A stretch of DNA of 8,147 nucleotides from assembly GCA_030638625.1 (NCBI GenBank), contig DAOWEE010000103.1:1-8147 (forward strand), given 5' to 3'. This document shows positions 1 through 6,612 of this stretch, piece after piece. Positions within the stretch are counted from its first letter, which is position 1, and every line of letters starts with the position of its first letter. The notes below the pieces were generated by a model that saw only the letters and a list, made by a program, of their open reading frames with translations, made no database searches and was not told the DNA's origin. The DNA comes from Methanosarcinales archaeon (GTDB lineage Archaea > Halobacteriota > Methanosarcinia > Methanosarcinales > Methanocomedenaceae). A program made the position numbers and the translations under genes.

Positions 1-43
1 GACATAATTATAATGAACCGGGTAGATATACTCTTCTGGGAAC

Positions 44-655
44 ATGTCAATAATTACAAAATACAACCGCATCTCGTATGTATATGACCTGATGGAATCG
101 GCTGTCGAGTTCCTGAAATTCGGTAAATGGCGGCGGATGGTGCTGTCTGATATGGACGGCAGGGTACTGGATATGGGGGTGGGTACAGGTAAGAACCTGA
201 AATATTATCCAGGGGACTGTAATGTAGTTGGGGTTGATATCAGCCCGAAGATGTTGGAGCATGCAAAGAAAAAGTCGCAGGGTATGGATAATGTGTCGCT
301 GCTGGTGATGGACGGGGAACACCTGGCGTTCAGGGATGATAGTTTCGATAATGTGCTGACCACCTTTGTGCTGTGCTCGTTGCCGGAACCAATTGATGCA
401 CTAAAAGAGATGGGGCGGGTGTGTAAACCTGGGGGCAGTGTCATAAACCTGGAACATATGCGAAGCAGTAATGCCCTGGTTGCTTTTATTGAAGATGTGT
501 TAAATCCAATTTCAACATTTATTATGGGTGTCAATATCAACCGCAGGACAGTGGAGAATATCAAGAAGGCAGGGTTGGAGGTGCTGGATGAGCGCAACCT
601 GGGCCTGGGGGATGTATTCAGGCTGGTTCGGTCACGGTCGGAAAAACAGCCTTGA
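44..655 (+). CDS. UbiE-like class I SAM-dependent methyltransferase
   Basis: This gene encodes a cytoplasmic class I (Rossmann) S-adenosylmethionine methyltransferase of 203 residues, a usual length for the UbiE/Methyltransf_11 group. The N-terminus carries the YNRISYVYDL entry helix typical of UbiE-like enzymes. SAM-binding motif I is VLDMGVGTG (about residues 41-49). The acidic residue that binds the ribose is D65 in VGVDIS, D90 lies in MDGEHLAF, and the strand-4 motif is SFDNVLTTFVLCSLP (100-114). The C-terminal part contains GVNINRRTVENIKKAGLEV, which resembles the small-molecule or lipid methyltransferase branch; the substrate cannot be told from sequence. No strong ribosome binding site precedes the ATG. 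It converges on pyrF and has no co-directional partner in the window. The fold is secure, while a quinone, phospholipid or other acceptor is only a guess. Confidence 0.85.
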   Translation: MSIITKYNRISYVYDLMESAVEFLKFGKWRRMVLSDMDGRVLDMGVGTGKNLKYYPGDCNVVGVDISPKMLEHAKKKSQGMDNVSLLVMDGEHLAFRDDSFDNVLTTFVLCSLPEPIDALKEMGRVCKPGGSVINLEHMRSSNALVAFIEDVLNPISTFIMGVNINRRTVENIKKAGLEVLDERNLGLGDVFRLVRSRSEKQP

Positions 656-725
656 CATTACATATTCAAAAATAACAAACCATGTATCTCAGTACTCATA
701 GGGTTCTTCATCAGTTCAGTAAAGG

Positions 726-732
726 TTTTTTT
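726..732 (+). terminator. T-run after the methyltransferase gene
   Basis: Seven consecutive T residues lie 70 bases past the methyltransferase stop, in the 117-base gap between convergent genes. Archaeal transcription commonly ends at such U-tracts without a hairpin. The assignment rests only on the T-run and its position. Confidence 0.3.
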
Positions 733-772
733 CATCATTGACACATGGTTCTACAAAACACTTACAGAACGC

Positions 773-1423
773 TTATAGAACAGATGATATCTCATCTGCT
801 ATCTGCTTTGCGGCCGCAGCCGGGTCATCGGACTGGTAGATGCTCCGGCCCACAATCACGTAATCGGCCCCGGCCTTTATGGTATCACCGGCACTGCCGC
901 CCTGTGCGCCCACACCTGGCGAGATAATCAAAAGGTCGCCCACCACATCCCGTATCTGCTTTACACGTTCGGGCCGGGTGGCAGGTGCCACAACACCCGT
1001 AACACCGCAATCAGCAGCCATCCGGGCCATATCTTCGGCAGGTTTAACCATGAAATCAGTTGCCCCGGGGTGGCTCATCTCAGTTACTGCAAACACATCA
1101 CGGTTCCATATTAAAGACTCTGCAACACACGCCTCAAGGCTGTCCCGTCCCGTGAAAGCATGAACAATCACTCCGTAAGCCCCTGCCCGGTATGCCTGCT
1201 GAAGTATCAGGCGGTCGGTATTTGGAATGTCTGCAACCTTGAAATCGGCAATCACAGGAGCGAACCGGGCCAGGTCACTGATGATATCCACACCTGCTGC
1301 CAGCACCAGTGGATACCCTACTTTCACTGCATCCAGATATGGCGCACATTTCCCTGTAATGTCAATGGCAGCCTCCCTGTCTGTCACGTCCATGGCCAGT
1401 ATCAATCGTTTATCCATTATCAT
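773..1423 (-). CDS. pyrF: Orotidine 5'-phosphate decarboxylase
   Basis: This enzyme decarboxylates OMP to UMP, the last step of de novo pyrimidine synthesis, in the cytoplasm. The 216-residue protein has the short archaeal/bacterial class length. Catalytic residues are visible: D12 in LAMDV, K34 in VKVGY, and the signature DFKVADIPNT with D60, K62 and D65. S117 in MSHPGA contacts the pyrimidine, and the phosphate-binding elements are SPGVGAQGG (168-176, with Q174) and IVGRSIY (R193). The start overlaps the upstream synthase stop as ATGA, and a GGAGG (complement of 1436-1440) lies 12 bases upstream inside that gene. Translation is therefore probably coupled to the synthase gene. A second ATG two codons later is an alternative start. 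No key residue is missing. Confidence 0.96.
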   Translation of the reverse strand: MIMDKRLILAMDVTDREAAIDITGKCAPYLDAVKVGYPLVLAAGVDIISDLARFAPVIADFKVADIPNTDRLILQQAYRAGAYGVIVHAFTGRDSLEACVAESLIWNRDVFAVTEMSHPGATDFMVKPAEDMARMAADCGVTGVVAPATRPERVKQIRDVVGDLLIISPGVGAQGGSAGDTIKAGADYVIVGRSIYQSDDPAAAAKQIADEISSVL

Positions 1424-2400
1424 TTAGTATCCCTTCCTCCAAGCCTGCTCATGGCGGCGGCCACCATAATGGGCAGCGTAATAGTAGCATCACCGTACAC
1501 TGTCATGGCCTTTGCATCCTCCCCAACCTTGCCCCAGGACTGGGCCTCATCCAGGGTGGCACCGCTTAGTCCACCTGAATCCGGCCGGTCAGTAGTCAAC
1601 TGGATGGCATAATCAAAATCCTTGGGCGTGACCAGCATGCTTTGCAGGATATAGTTCTTGGGCACGCCGCCGCCTATCAGCACCGCACCGGCCCGCTTTG
1701 CATCATAGCATATATCCATGAACTCCCGCATATCTGCAAAGGCGTCCACTACCAATTTCCCGGTCTGCTTGAAAAGCCAGGCCTGCAGGCCCACGATGGA
1801 ATCCTGCACAGCCGGGCAGTAGATTGGAATTTCGGCGTCGTAGGCGCATTTTAATATAGAATCTTCATTTTCCAGCTTGCTACCGATGTGGGTAAACAGT
1901 TCCCTTATAGAGACTGTCTGGCCTTCCAGTTCTGAATATGCTGACTGCAGGAACTCTTCCACATTTGTGAAATGCTCCTCAGGCAGGAACACGTCATATA
2001 TCCTGTTCACCTGGTCATGTTTCAACTGGATATCGTCCACGAGGTCAGACCCCTTGAAGTGGTGCAGTCCCAGGCTCTCGATAATGTCATGCACCATATT
2101 GGCGCCGGTTGTTACCAGCACGTCGATATGGCCGTCCCTGATTAAGCTGCTGACGATATTGCGCATACCTGCGGGCACCATGGCACCGGCAAGGCCGAAG
2201 AATTTGGTGCATTCACTATCCTCGAGCATGGCCGTGTAGATATCAACTGCCTCGGCCAGCCGGCCTGCACCGAAGGCACAGCCGCTCAGCTGGTTGACCA
2301 GTTCGTCTACGGACATATCATGGGTAATGTCAGCATGGCGGATAGGTTTGTTAAGTCTTCCTTGGTGATGATTCATAAATGCACTGTCCTGCGATTTCAT
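1420..2400 (-). CDS. Deoxyhypusine synthase family protein (divergent active site)
   Basis: A 326-residue member of the deoxyhypusine synthase (DHS) family, NAD-dependent enzymes that move an aminobutyl group from spermidine to a lysine of aIF5A. The C-terminal signature DEAQSWGKV keeps E285 and K291, matching Glu323 and the catalytic Lys329 of human DHS. The NAD-binding regions FFGLAGAM (67-74) and TTGANMVHD (97-105) are recognisable, as are CPAVQDS (195-201) and LIGGGVPKNY (241-250). By hand alignment, human His288 falls at N249 and Asp316 at L278, and TTAGGVEED is replaced by TTGANMVHD. This points to a DHS-like subfamily whose reaction may not be hypusine formation. The start at 2400 lies about 35-40 bases below a TATA box; M9 (2376), preceded by AGGA, is an alternative. 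It is the first gene of a two-gene unit with pyrF. Family is certain; activity on aIF5A is not, so the symbol dys is withheld. Confidence 0.85.
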   Translation of the reverse strand: MKSQDSAFMNHHQGRLNKPIRHADITHDMSVDELVNQLSGCAFGAGRLAEAVDIYTAMLEDSECTKFFGLAGAMVPAGMRNIVSSLIRDGHIDVLVTTGANMVHDIIESLGLHHFKGSDLVDDIQLKHDQVNRIYDVFLPEEHFTNVEEFLQSAYSELEGQTVSIRELFTHIGSKLENEDSILKCAYDAEIPIYCPAVQDSIVGLQAWLFKQTGKLVVDAFADMREFMDICYDAKRAGAVLIGGGVPKNYILQSMLVTPKDFDYAIQLTTDRPDSGGLSGATLDEAQSWGKVGEDAKAMTVYGDATITLPIMVAAAMSRLGGRDTK

Positions 2401-2432
2401 TAATCTTAATTCTAATTATAATTAACTGTGGA

Positions 2433-2444
2433 TATATTTTTAAA
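2433..2444 (-). promoter_or_regulatory. Putative TATA box of the DHS-like/pyrF unit
   Basis: On the minus strand this reads TTTAAAAATATA, a good archaeal TATA element. Transcription would be expected about 25 bases downstream, near 2410, giving a leader of about ten bases before the ATG at 2400. That fits the absence of a clear ribosome binding site there. Confidence 0.5.
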
Positions 2445-2605
2445 TCACAAAGCCAATGTCAAAATTTTAATTCAATTAAAATGATGAAAAAAAGTTGGTG
2501 GAATTATTACTGAAGGTAGTTGTGCGTCAGTTTCTAAATTGGGGGTATCAATTAAGGCATTACTTTCAATAATGTGGGGGAGAAAACAATAAAATAATTA
2601 TGTAA

Positions 2606-2746
2606 TTAAATGAAGAAGGAATAAAACAACTTAAAAATATTAAATATACAGATCTTTATCCAGAAGGCAATTGTGAACATAATAATAATTATTGCGAGCT
2701 TGCAAAGTTTGTATTAAAGAATGCGGAAAGAATAAAGAGGTTTTAA
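2606..2746 (+). pseudogene. Start-less small reading frame upstream of the 84-aa gene
   Basis: A frame of 46 sense codons, open between a TAA at 2603-2605 and a TAA at 2744-2746, contains no ATG, GTG or TTG. The translation looks protein-like rather than random: it includes KQLKNIKYTDLYPEGNCEH and CELAKFVLKNAERIKRF. Its stop lies two bases before the ATG of the next gene, the spacing of a translationally coupled pair. An ATG at 2610 in another frame (ATGAAGAAGGAATAA) would enter this frame after a one-base insertion or a two-base deletion, so it may be a decayed or frameshifted gene start. I do not recognise the family. Confidence 0.35.
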
Positions 2747-2748
2747 AG

Positions 2749-3003
2749 ATGAGTGGATATAATAAAAAAACAGGAATATTTGAACTTACAGCTACAAAAG
2801 CTGAATATTGGGATAGAAAACCGCATGATTCTTCTATAAATTTAGATGGAATGGATTATTATACAGAACTTTTAAGGAAAAATGGGTTAGAGGTACAGAA
2901 TTATGGTAGTTTTCTAAAAATTAAAGGAACACCCGAAAGAATATGGGAGATATTAAGTGGACAACCATCCAATGCTGAAAGATCTGCACATTATTATAAA
3001 TGA
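2749..3003 (+). CDS. Small hypothetical protein, 84 aa
   Basis: I do not recognise this protein. The ATG at 2749 is chosen because GAGG at 2737-2740 sits eight bases upstream; the frame stays open further upstream only through a TTG at 2692, which has no comparable site. The product is 84 residues, hydrophilic, with no signal peptide, membrane segment or cysteine. It contains NLDGMDYYTELLRKNGLEV, a glycine turn and LKIKGTPERIWEILSGQP, suggesting a small mixed alpha/beta fold. The coding sequence is AT-rich and favours A/T-ending codons, unlike leuS or pyrF, which suggests foreign origin. A start-less frame ends two bases before it, so the two may once have formed a pair. It converges on the zinc-ribbon gene. 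It is probably a real gene, of unknown function. Confidence 0.55.
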   Translation: MSGYNKKTGIFELTATKAEYWDRKPHDSSINLDGMDYYTELLRKNGLEVQNYGSFLKIKGTPERIWEILSGQPSNAERSAHYYK

Positions 3004-3090
3004 GGATTGAGTTCTCTTAATAGAAATGTCTCGTTTGCCAATTTAGAATAAAATTGTACTGGGCATACATGTAGTGATCTTACTAATAGA

Positions 3091-3261
3091 TTAGTCACAA
3101 TGCTGGATTTCGTGAGAAGTATAAAGCAGGGAAGGACTTGCCATTGGTGACTCTTCAACGAGGTCTCCCCATTCATCTGCAAAACAATCTATACACCTTT
3201 CATTTAACTGTGGATGCTTTTCACCAAGTGGCGTATGACAAATTTTGCATTCTGAAACCAT
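3091..3261 (-). CDS. Small double-CxxC zinc-ribbon protein, 56 aa
   Basis: A short minus-strand gene for a 56-residue protein that begins MVSECKICHTPLGEKHPQL. It has two CxxC knuckles, C5-x2-C8 (CKIC) and C23-x2-C26 (CIDC), spaced as in a minimal treble-clef or zinc-ribbon site. The knuckles are followed by an acidic segment, FADEWGDLVEE, and a variable tail ending in HCD. AAGG lies about 10-13 bases upstream of the ATG, and a TATA-like element lies about 65 bases upstream. No signal peptide or membrane segment is seen. Similar tiny cysteine-knuckle proteins are common in methanogen genomes, mostly unnamed; a role in nucleic-acid or protein binding is inference. The regular CxxC pairing over an otherwise AT-rich stretch argues against chance. 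Confidence 0.65.
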   Translation of the reverse strand: MVSECKICHTPLGEKHPQLNERCIDCFADEWGDLVEESPMASPSLLYTSHEIQHCD

Positions 3262-3324
3262 TGTTAACAACCTTCAATGTATCATGACATTAATGTTTAA
3301 TAGCTAAGTAAATTATCATTTGCA

Positions 3325-3335
3325 ATAATATATAT
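3325..3335 (-). promoter_or_regulatory. Putative TATA box of the zinc-ribbon gene
   Basis: The minus strand reads ATATATATTAT about 65-70 bases upstream of the zinc-ribbon ATG. The predicted transcription start is near 3303, giving a leader of roughly 40 bases. The sequence is AT-rich throughout, so chance is a real alternative. Confidence 0.3.
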
Positions 3336-3377
3336 GATTTTTCATCATGGGTACTGTTCCAAAAATCAGTTATTTTG

Positions 3378-3484
3378 TTGATACCGACTTTAGGTAAAAT
3401 CAGTGTTAATTGGTGTAAATCAGTGTCTGAAAATATAATAAGACACAGATTTCACTGATTTACACAGATTTGTAGTCGTATCAG
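3378..3484. repeat. Long imperfect palindrome made of ~10-bp iterations
   Basis: The left arm 3398-3428 pairs with the right arm 3441-3470 around a 12-base AT loop (3429-3440): about 25 of 31 positions pair, with one gap. The arms consist of near-copies of one decamer: left AATCAGTGTT, AATTGGTGTA, AATCAGTGTC; right (complement) AATCTGTGTA, AATCAGTGA, AATCTGTGTC. The pairing continues outward, TTGATACCGACT (3378-3389) with AGTCGTATCAG (3474-3484), and more loosely from CCAAA at 3359 to TTTGG at 3507-3511. It could be a dispersed palindromic repeat (REP- or MITE-like) or a structured transcript. The periodic decamers set it apart from an ordinary terminator hairpin. Confidence 0.7.
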
Positions 3485-3660
3485 CATCTAATCTATTCAC
3501 TGTTTATTTGGATTTTGGTATTGTGTCATCATTATGAATTCAATTGTCTCATTTATCAATCATAACCTGTCGTACGTTTGGTAAATACGATTGCAAAGGA
3601 TGATTTTTAACATAATCTACAGACTAAAGTCATTACTTAAAAATGATTTAGTTGCTTAAC

Positions 3661-3670
3661 TTTTATATAA
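3661..3670 (+). promoter_or_regulatory. Putative TATA box of leuS
   Basis: The sequence TTTTATATAA is close to the archaeal TATA consensus. A transcription start about 25 bases downstream (near 3690) would give leuS a leader of roughly 55-70 bases, long enough to carry the ribosome binding site at 3747-3750. Confidence 0.5.
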
Positions 3671-3746
3671 TTTCGCCACACTATGAGTCGTTACACATCA
3701 GCAAATGCAAAATAATGTAATTATCACATCATTATCCCTCATCCAT

Positions 3747-3750
3747 GGAG
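3747..3750 (+). promoter_or_regulatory. Ribosome binding site that sets the leuS start
   Basis: GGAG lies nine bases before the ATG at 3760 and partly overlaps an earlier in-frame ATG at 3745. Nothing resembling a ribosome binding site precedes 3745, so 3760 is the better supported start. Confidence 0.5.
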
Positions 3751-3759
3751 CAAGAATCT

Positions 3760-6561
3760 ATGAATCACAATTATAATCCCAATCAAATCGAGCCGAAATG
3801 GCAAAAACGCTGGGAAGAATCTGAAGTTTTCAAGGTCACCGAGGACACCTCAAAACCAAAGTACTATTGCCTGGAAATGTACCCATACCCATCGGCAGCA
3901 CTGCATATGGGACACCTGCGCAATTATGCCATCGGCGACAGCATAGCCAGGCATAAGAGGATGCAGGGCTTCAATGTGCTCTACCCTATGGGCTATGACG
4001 CTTTCGGGCTGCCAGCCGAAAATGCAGCCATCAAGCAAAAAGTAGACCCTGAAACCTGGACCCGCAGTAACATAGAATCCATCAAGGCCCAGCAAAAGGA
4101 GATGGGACTGTCCTATGACTGGTCACGGCAGATACAGAGCCTTGATGTGGATTACTATAAATGGAACCAGTGGACATTCCTGAAATTTTACGAAAAAGGG
4201 CTAACATACCGTGAGAACGCACTGATAAACTGGTGTCCCGACTGTGGTACAGTGCTTGCTAATGAACAGGTCATCAATAACAGATGCTGGCGCTGTTCAA
4301 CAGAGGTGGAGCAGCGGGAATTGAGACAGTGGTTCTTCAGGATACGTGACTATGCCGATGAACTGCTGGACGGGCTGGACGACCTGGACTGGCCCGAATC
4401 AGTCAAAATGATGCAGCGCAACTGGATTGGGCGCAGTGAAGGTACCATCATCAAGTTCAGCATCGCCGATACAGGCGAGACCATTCCAATTTTCACCACC
4501 AGACCCGACACAGTTTTCGGTGTCACCTTCATGGTATTTGCACCCGAGCATCCGATGATAAAGGAATGGGTCGAGGGGACAGAATACCAGGCAGATTTCG
4601 AGACATTCCTGGCCGAGGTGCAGCAGGAGGACAAGTTCCAGCGTATGGCTGCTGATAAGGATAAGAAAGGTATGTTCATCGGGAAGTATGCAGTAAACCC
4701 GCTGACCGGCGATAAGATTCCCGTGTACGTCGGCAATTTTGTGATTTATGAATACGGTGCAGGGGCAGTAATGGCAGTCCCGGCCCACGACCAGCGCGAC
4801 TTCGAGTTTGCCAGGGTGCACGACATACCAATTAAGGTGGTCATCCAGCCCCTTGATAGGGAACTCACCCCTGATAAGATGGAAGAGGCTTATGTGGACG
4901 ACGGCATACTGGTGAACAGCGGTGAATTTGATGGCACTGGTAACCGGGATGCTATCATCAGGATAAGCGAGAAACTGGATAGTTCGGATTTGGGTGAGCG
5001 CACTATTAATTACAAACTCAGGAACTGGCTCATATCCAGGCAGCGTTATTGGGGCACTCCCATTCCTATCATATACTGTAACGAATGCGGTACCGTACCC
5101 GTACCCTTCGAGGACTTGCCTGTCAGGCTGCCAAAGGATGTAGAATTTACTGGCAGCGGCAACCCTCTGGAAACTTCAAATAGCTTTTCCGATGTTACAT
5201 GTCCAAAATGCGGCGGGCCTGCCCGCAGGGAGACCGATACCATGGACACTTTCGTGGACTCATCCTGGTATTTCTTAAAATATTGCAGCCCCAGTTCAGA
5301 AGCCGTGCCTTTTGAAAAGGATGCAGCTTCATACTGGATGCCGGTAGACCAGTATATCGGTGGCATCGAACACGCAATCCTGCACCTGTTATATGCCCGG
5401 TTCTTTACCAAAGCCATGCGGGACATCGGGCTGACTGAAGTGGACGAACCCTTTGCCAGACTGCTATGCCAGGGCATGGTGAATAAGGAAACGCCATACT
5501 GTGATGCATGTGGCCGGTTCCTGCCTCCCGGCGAATTTGAGGAACATTCATGCTGTACATGCGGCAGCAAATATGCCATGAAGAGCGCCAAGATGTCAAA
5601 GAGCCTGGGTAATGTGGTGGACCCCCAGATATTAATGGATAAATACGGGGCAGATGCATCACGTTTCTTCATCCTGTTCGGTTCAAACCCTGAGCGAGAA
5701 CTGGAATGGTCTGATTCAGGGATTGAAAGTGTGTTCAAGTTCCTGAATAAGACCTACCGCTTGATGGTAGAACCACCAGCATCTATGAAAGATGGTGTCG
5801 ATGCCAATGACAGTTATATCCGTTTCCTAACCCACAGTACCATAAAGGAGACCACTGGGGCCTTTGAGGATTTGAAACTCAAGGATGTTCTCACAAATGT
5901 AATGACACTGGTGGACGAAATATCTGATTACAGCCAGTCCGCTGCCAGCAATGAGATGTCTGCTGTTAATGGTGAAATATATAATGATGCCAGAAAAGCT
6001 ATTGTGCTACTGTTAAGCCCGATAACACCTCATCTATGTGAGGAAGTATGGGATTTATCCGGGAATGATGGTTTCATCTGCCAGGCCAGTTGGCCTGAAT
6101 GTGATGAGGCTGTGGTCAGTGAAATAGAATCCTACAAGTGGAATATGCTTGGCGACCTGACTGACGACGTTAAGGAGATACTCAAGGTAGCACACATCAT
6201 ATCCCCCAAAAAGATACAGATTATTGTTGCAGCCGGATGGAAGTTCGAGCTTGCTGCCCTTTTCAGGCAGGAGTTTGGCAGGACAAAGGACAGGGGACAG
6301 ATAATGAAAGCCTTGATGTCCACAGACCTGAAACGTTATGGTAAACAGGTGAATGTGATACTTGGTAAATACCTGGATGACCCTGCCCTTGCACCGTCCA
6401 TTGAAGTGGATGCACAGGCGGAATTTGATTTCCTGAACAATGCTGCTTCGATTTTGGAATCCAATTTTAATTGTGCTATAGAAATATCCAGGGAAGAAGA
6501 CTCAAAAGAGAAGAAAGCTGCAAGCGCCCTCCCTGGGAGACAATCTATTATAGTGGATTGA
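3760..6561 (+). CDS. leuS: Leucyl-tRNA synthetase, bacterial-type core with archaeal-type C-terminus
   Basis: Class Ia synthetase that charges tRNA-Leu with leucine in the cytoplasm, 933 residues from the preferred ATG (938 from 3745). Numbered from 3760: HMGH (49-52) and KMSKS (611-615) are the ATP signatures. Cys pairs lie at 159/162 with 176/179, at 440/443 with 481/484, and at 581/584 with 598/601, consistent with zinc modules. The CP1 editing domain shows TTRPDT (246-251) and GAGAVMAVPAHDQRD ending in the editing aspartate D347. The first Cys module lies before CP1, the bacterial arrangement, and ETDTMDTFVDSSWYFLKY is bacterial-like. The tail (about 800-933) lacks the bacterial NGKxRGK motif; it has IIVAAGWKFEL and ends ALPGRQSIIVD, like archaeal LeuRS C-terminal domains. 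No catalytic motif is missing. It is first in a probable unit with two downstream genes. Confidence 0.97.
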   Translation: MNHNYNPNQIEPKWQKRWEESEVFKVTEDTSKPKYYCLEMYPYPSAALHMGHLRNYAIGDSIARHKRMQGFNVLYPMGYDAFGLPAENAAIKQKVDPETWTRSNIESIKAQQKEMGLSYDWSRQIQSLDVDYYKWNQWTFLKFYEKGLTYRENALINWCPDCGTVLANEQVINNRCWRCSTEVEQRELRQWFFRIRDYADELLDGLDDLDWPESVKMMQRNWIGRSEGTIIKFSIADTGETIPIFTTRPDTVFGVTFMVFAPEHPMIKEWVEGTEYQADFETFLAEVQQEDKFQRMAADKDKKGMFIGKYAVNPLTGDKIPVYVGNFVIYEYGAGAVMAVPAHDQRDFEFARVHDIPIKVVIQPLDRELTPDKMEEAYVDDGILVNSGEFDGTGNRDAIIRISEKLDSSDLGERTINYKLRNWLISRQRYWGTPIPIIYCNECGTVPVPFEDLPVRLPKDVEFTGSGNPLETSNSFSDVTCPKCGGPARRETDTMDTFVDSSWYFLKYCSPSSEAVPFEKDAASYWMPVDQYIGGIEHAILHLLYARFFTKAMRDIGLTEVDEPFARLLCQGMVNKETPYCDACGRFLPPGEFEEHSCCTCGSKYAMKSAKMSKSLGNVVDPQILMDKYGADASRFFILFGSNPERELEWSDSGIESVFKFLNKTYRLMVEPPASMKDGVDANDSYIRFLTHSTIKETTGAFEDLKLKDVLTNVMTLVDEISDYSQSAASNEMSAVNGEIYNDARKAIVLLLSPITPHLCEEVWDLSGNDGFICQASWPECDEAVVSEIESYKWNMLGDLTDDVKEILKVAHIISPKKIQIIVAAGWKFELAALFRQEFGRTKDRGQIMKALMSTDLKRYGKQVNVILGKYLDDPALAPSIEVDAQAEFDFLNNAASILESNFNCAIEISREEDSKEKKAASALPGRQSIIVD

Positions 6562-6612
6562 ATATTTGTATAATTGCTGTAGTTAGTAGGACATATTTAG
6601 TAGTGTATTTAC

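Larger units (their letters stand above)
2401..2748. other. AT-rich intergenic stretch with small coding remnants
   Basis: A 348-base gap that is much richer in A and T than the flanking genes. Its left edge is the minus-strand promoter of the DHS-like gene. On the plus strand a frame open from 2488 to its stop at 2590-2592 lacks an early start codon and reads in part as ITEGSCASVSKLGVSIKAL, which looks like the helix-turn-helix of a transposase or small regulator. A second start-less frame, listed separately, follows at 2606-2746. I see no intact gene, RNA gene or insertion sequence end. The helix-turn-helix impression is weak and made by eye. Confidence 0.4.
3262..3744. other. Intergenic region between the divergent zinc-ribbon gene and leuS
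   Basis: This 483-base gap separates two divergently transcribed genes. It holds a TATA-like element for each and a large imperfect palindrome in its left half (about 3359-3511). Between 3512 and 3660 the sequence is AT-rich with no open frame of useful length; the only feature I see there is a short inverted repeat, TCGTA...TACGA, around 3571-3592. No RNA gene or riboswitch fold is recognised. Confidence 0.5.

Noticed and set aside
13..43. ATG at 13 as an alternative start for the methyltransferase
   Set aside because: It is in a different frame from the gene and leads to an unrelated short peptide that stops near 108.
748..781. GTTCT...AGAAC inverted repeat and repeated CTTAnAGAAC near the pyrF stop, considered as a terminator
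   Set aside because: The stem is only five pairs with a 13-base loop, and no T-run follows it on the minus strand.
2994..3182. 62-codon minus-strand open frame overlapping the zinc-ribbon gene
   Set aside because: It is out of frame with the zinc-ribbon gene, has no recognisable motif or ribosome binding site, and overlaps a better supported gene on the same strand.
3398..3470. Decamer iterations considered as a CRISPR array
   Set aside because: The units are about 10 bases, contiguous and inverted around one loop, with no unique spacers and no cas genes nearby.
5046..5738. 230-codon minus-strand open frame inside leuS
   Set aside because: It is a shadow of the leuS coding frame with composition dictated by the sense strand; leuS is unambiguous throughout.
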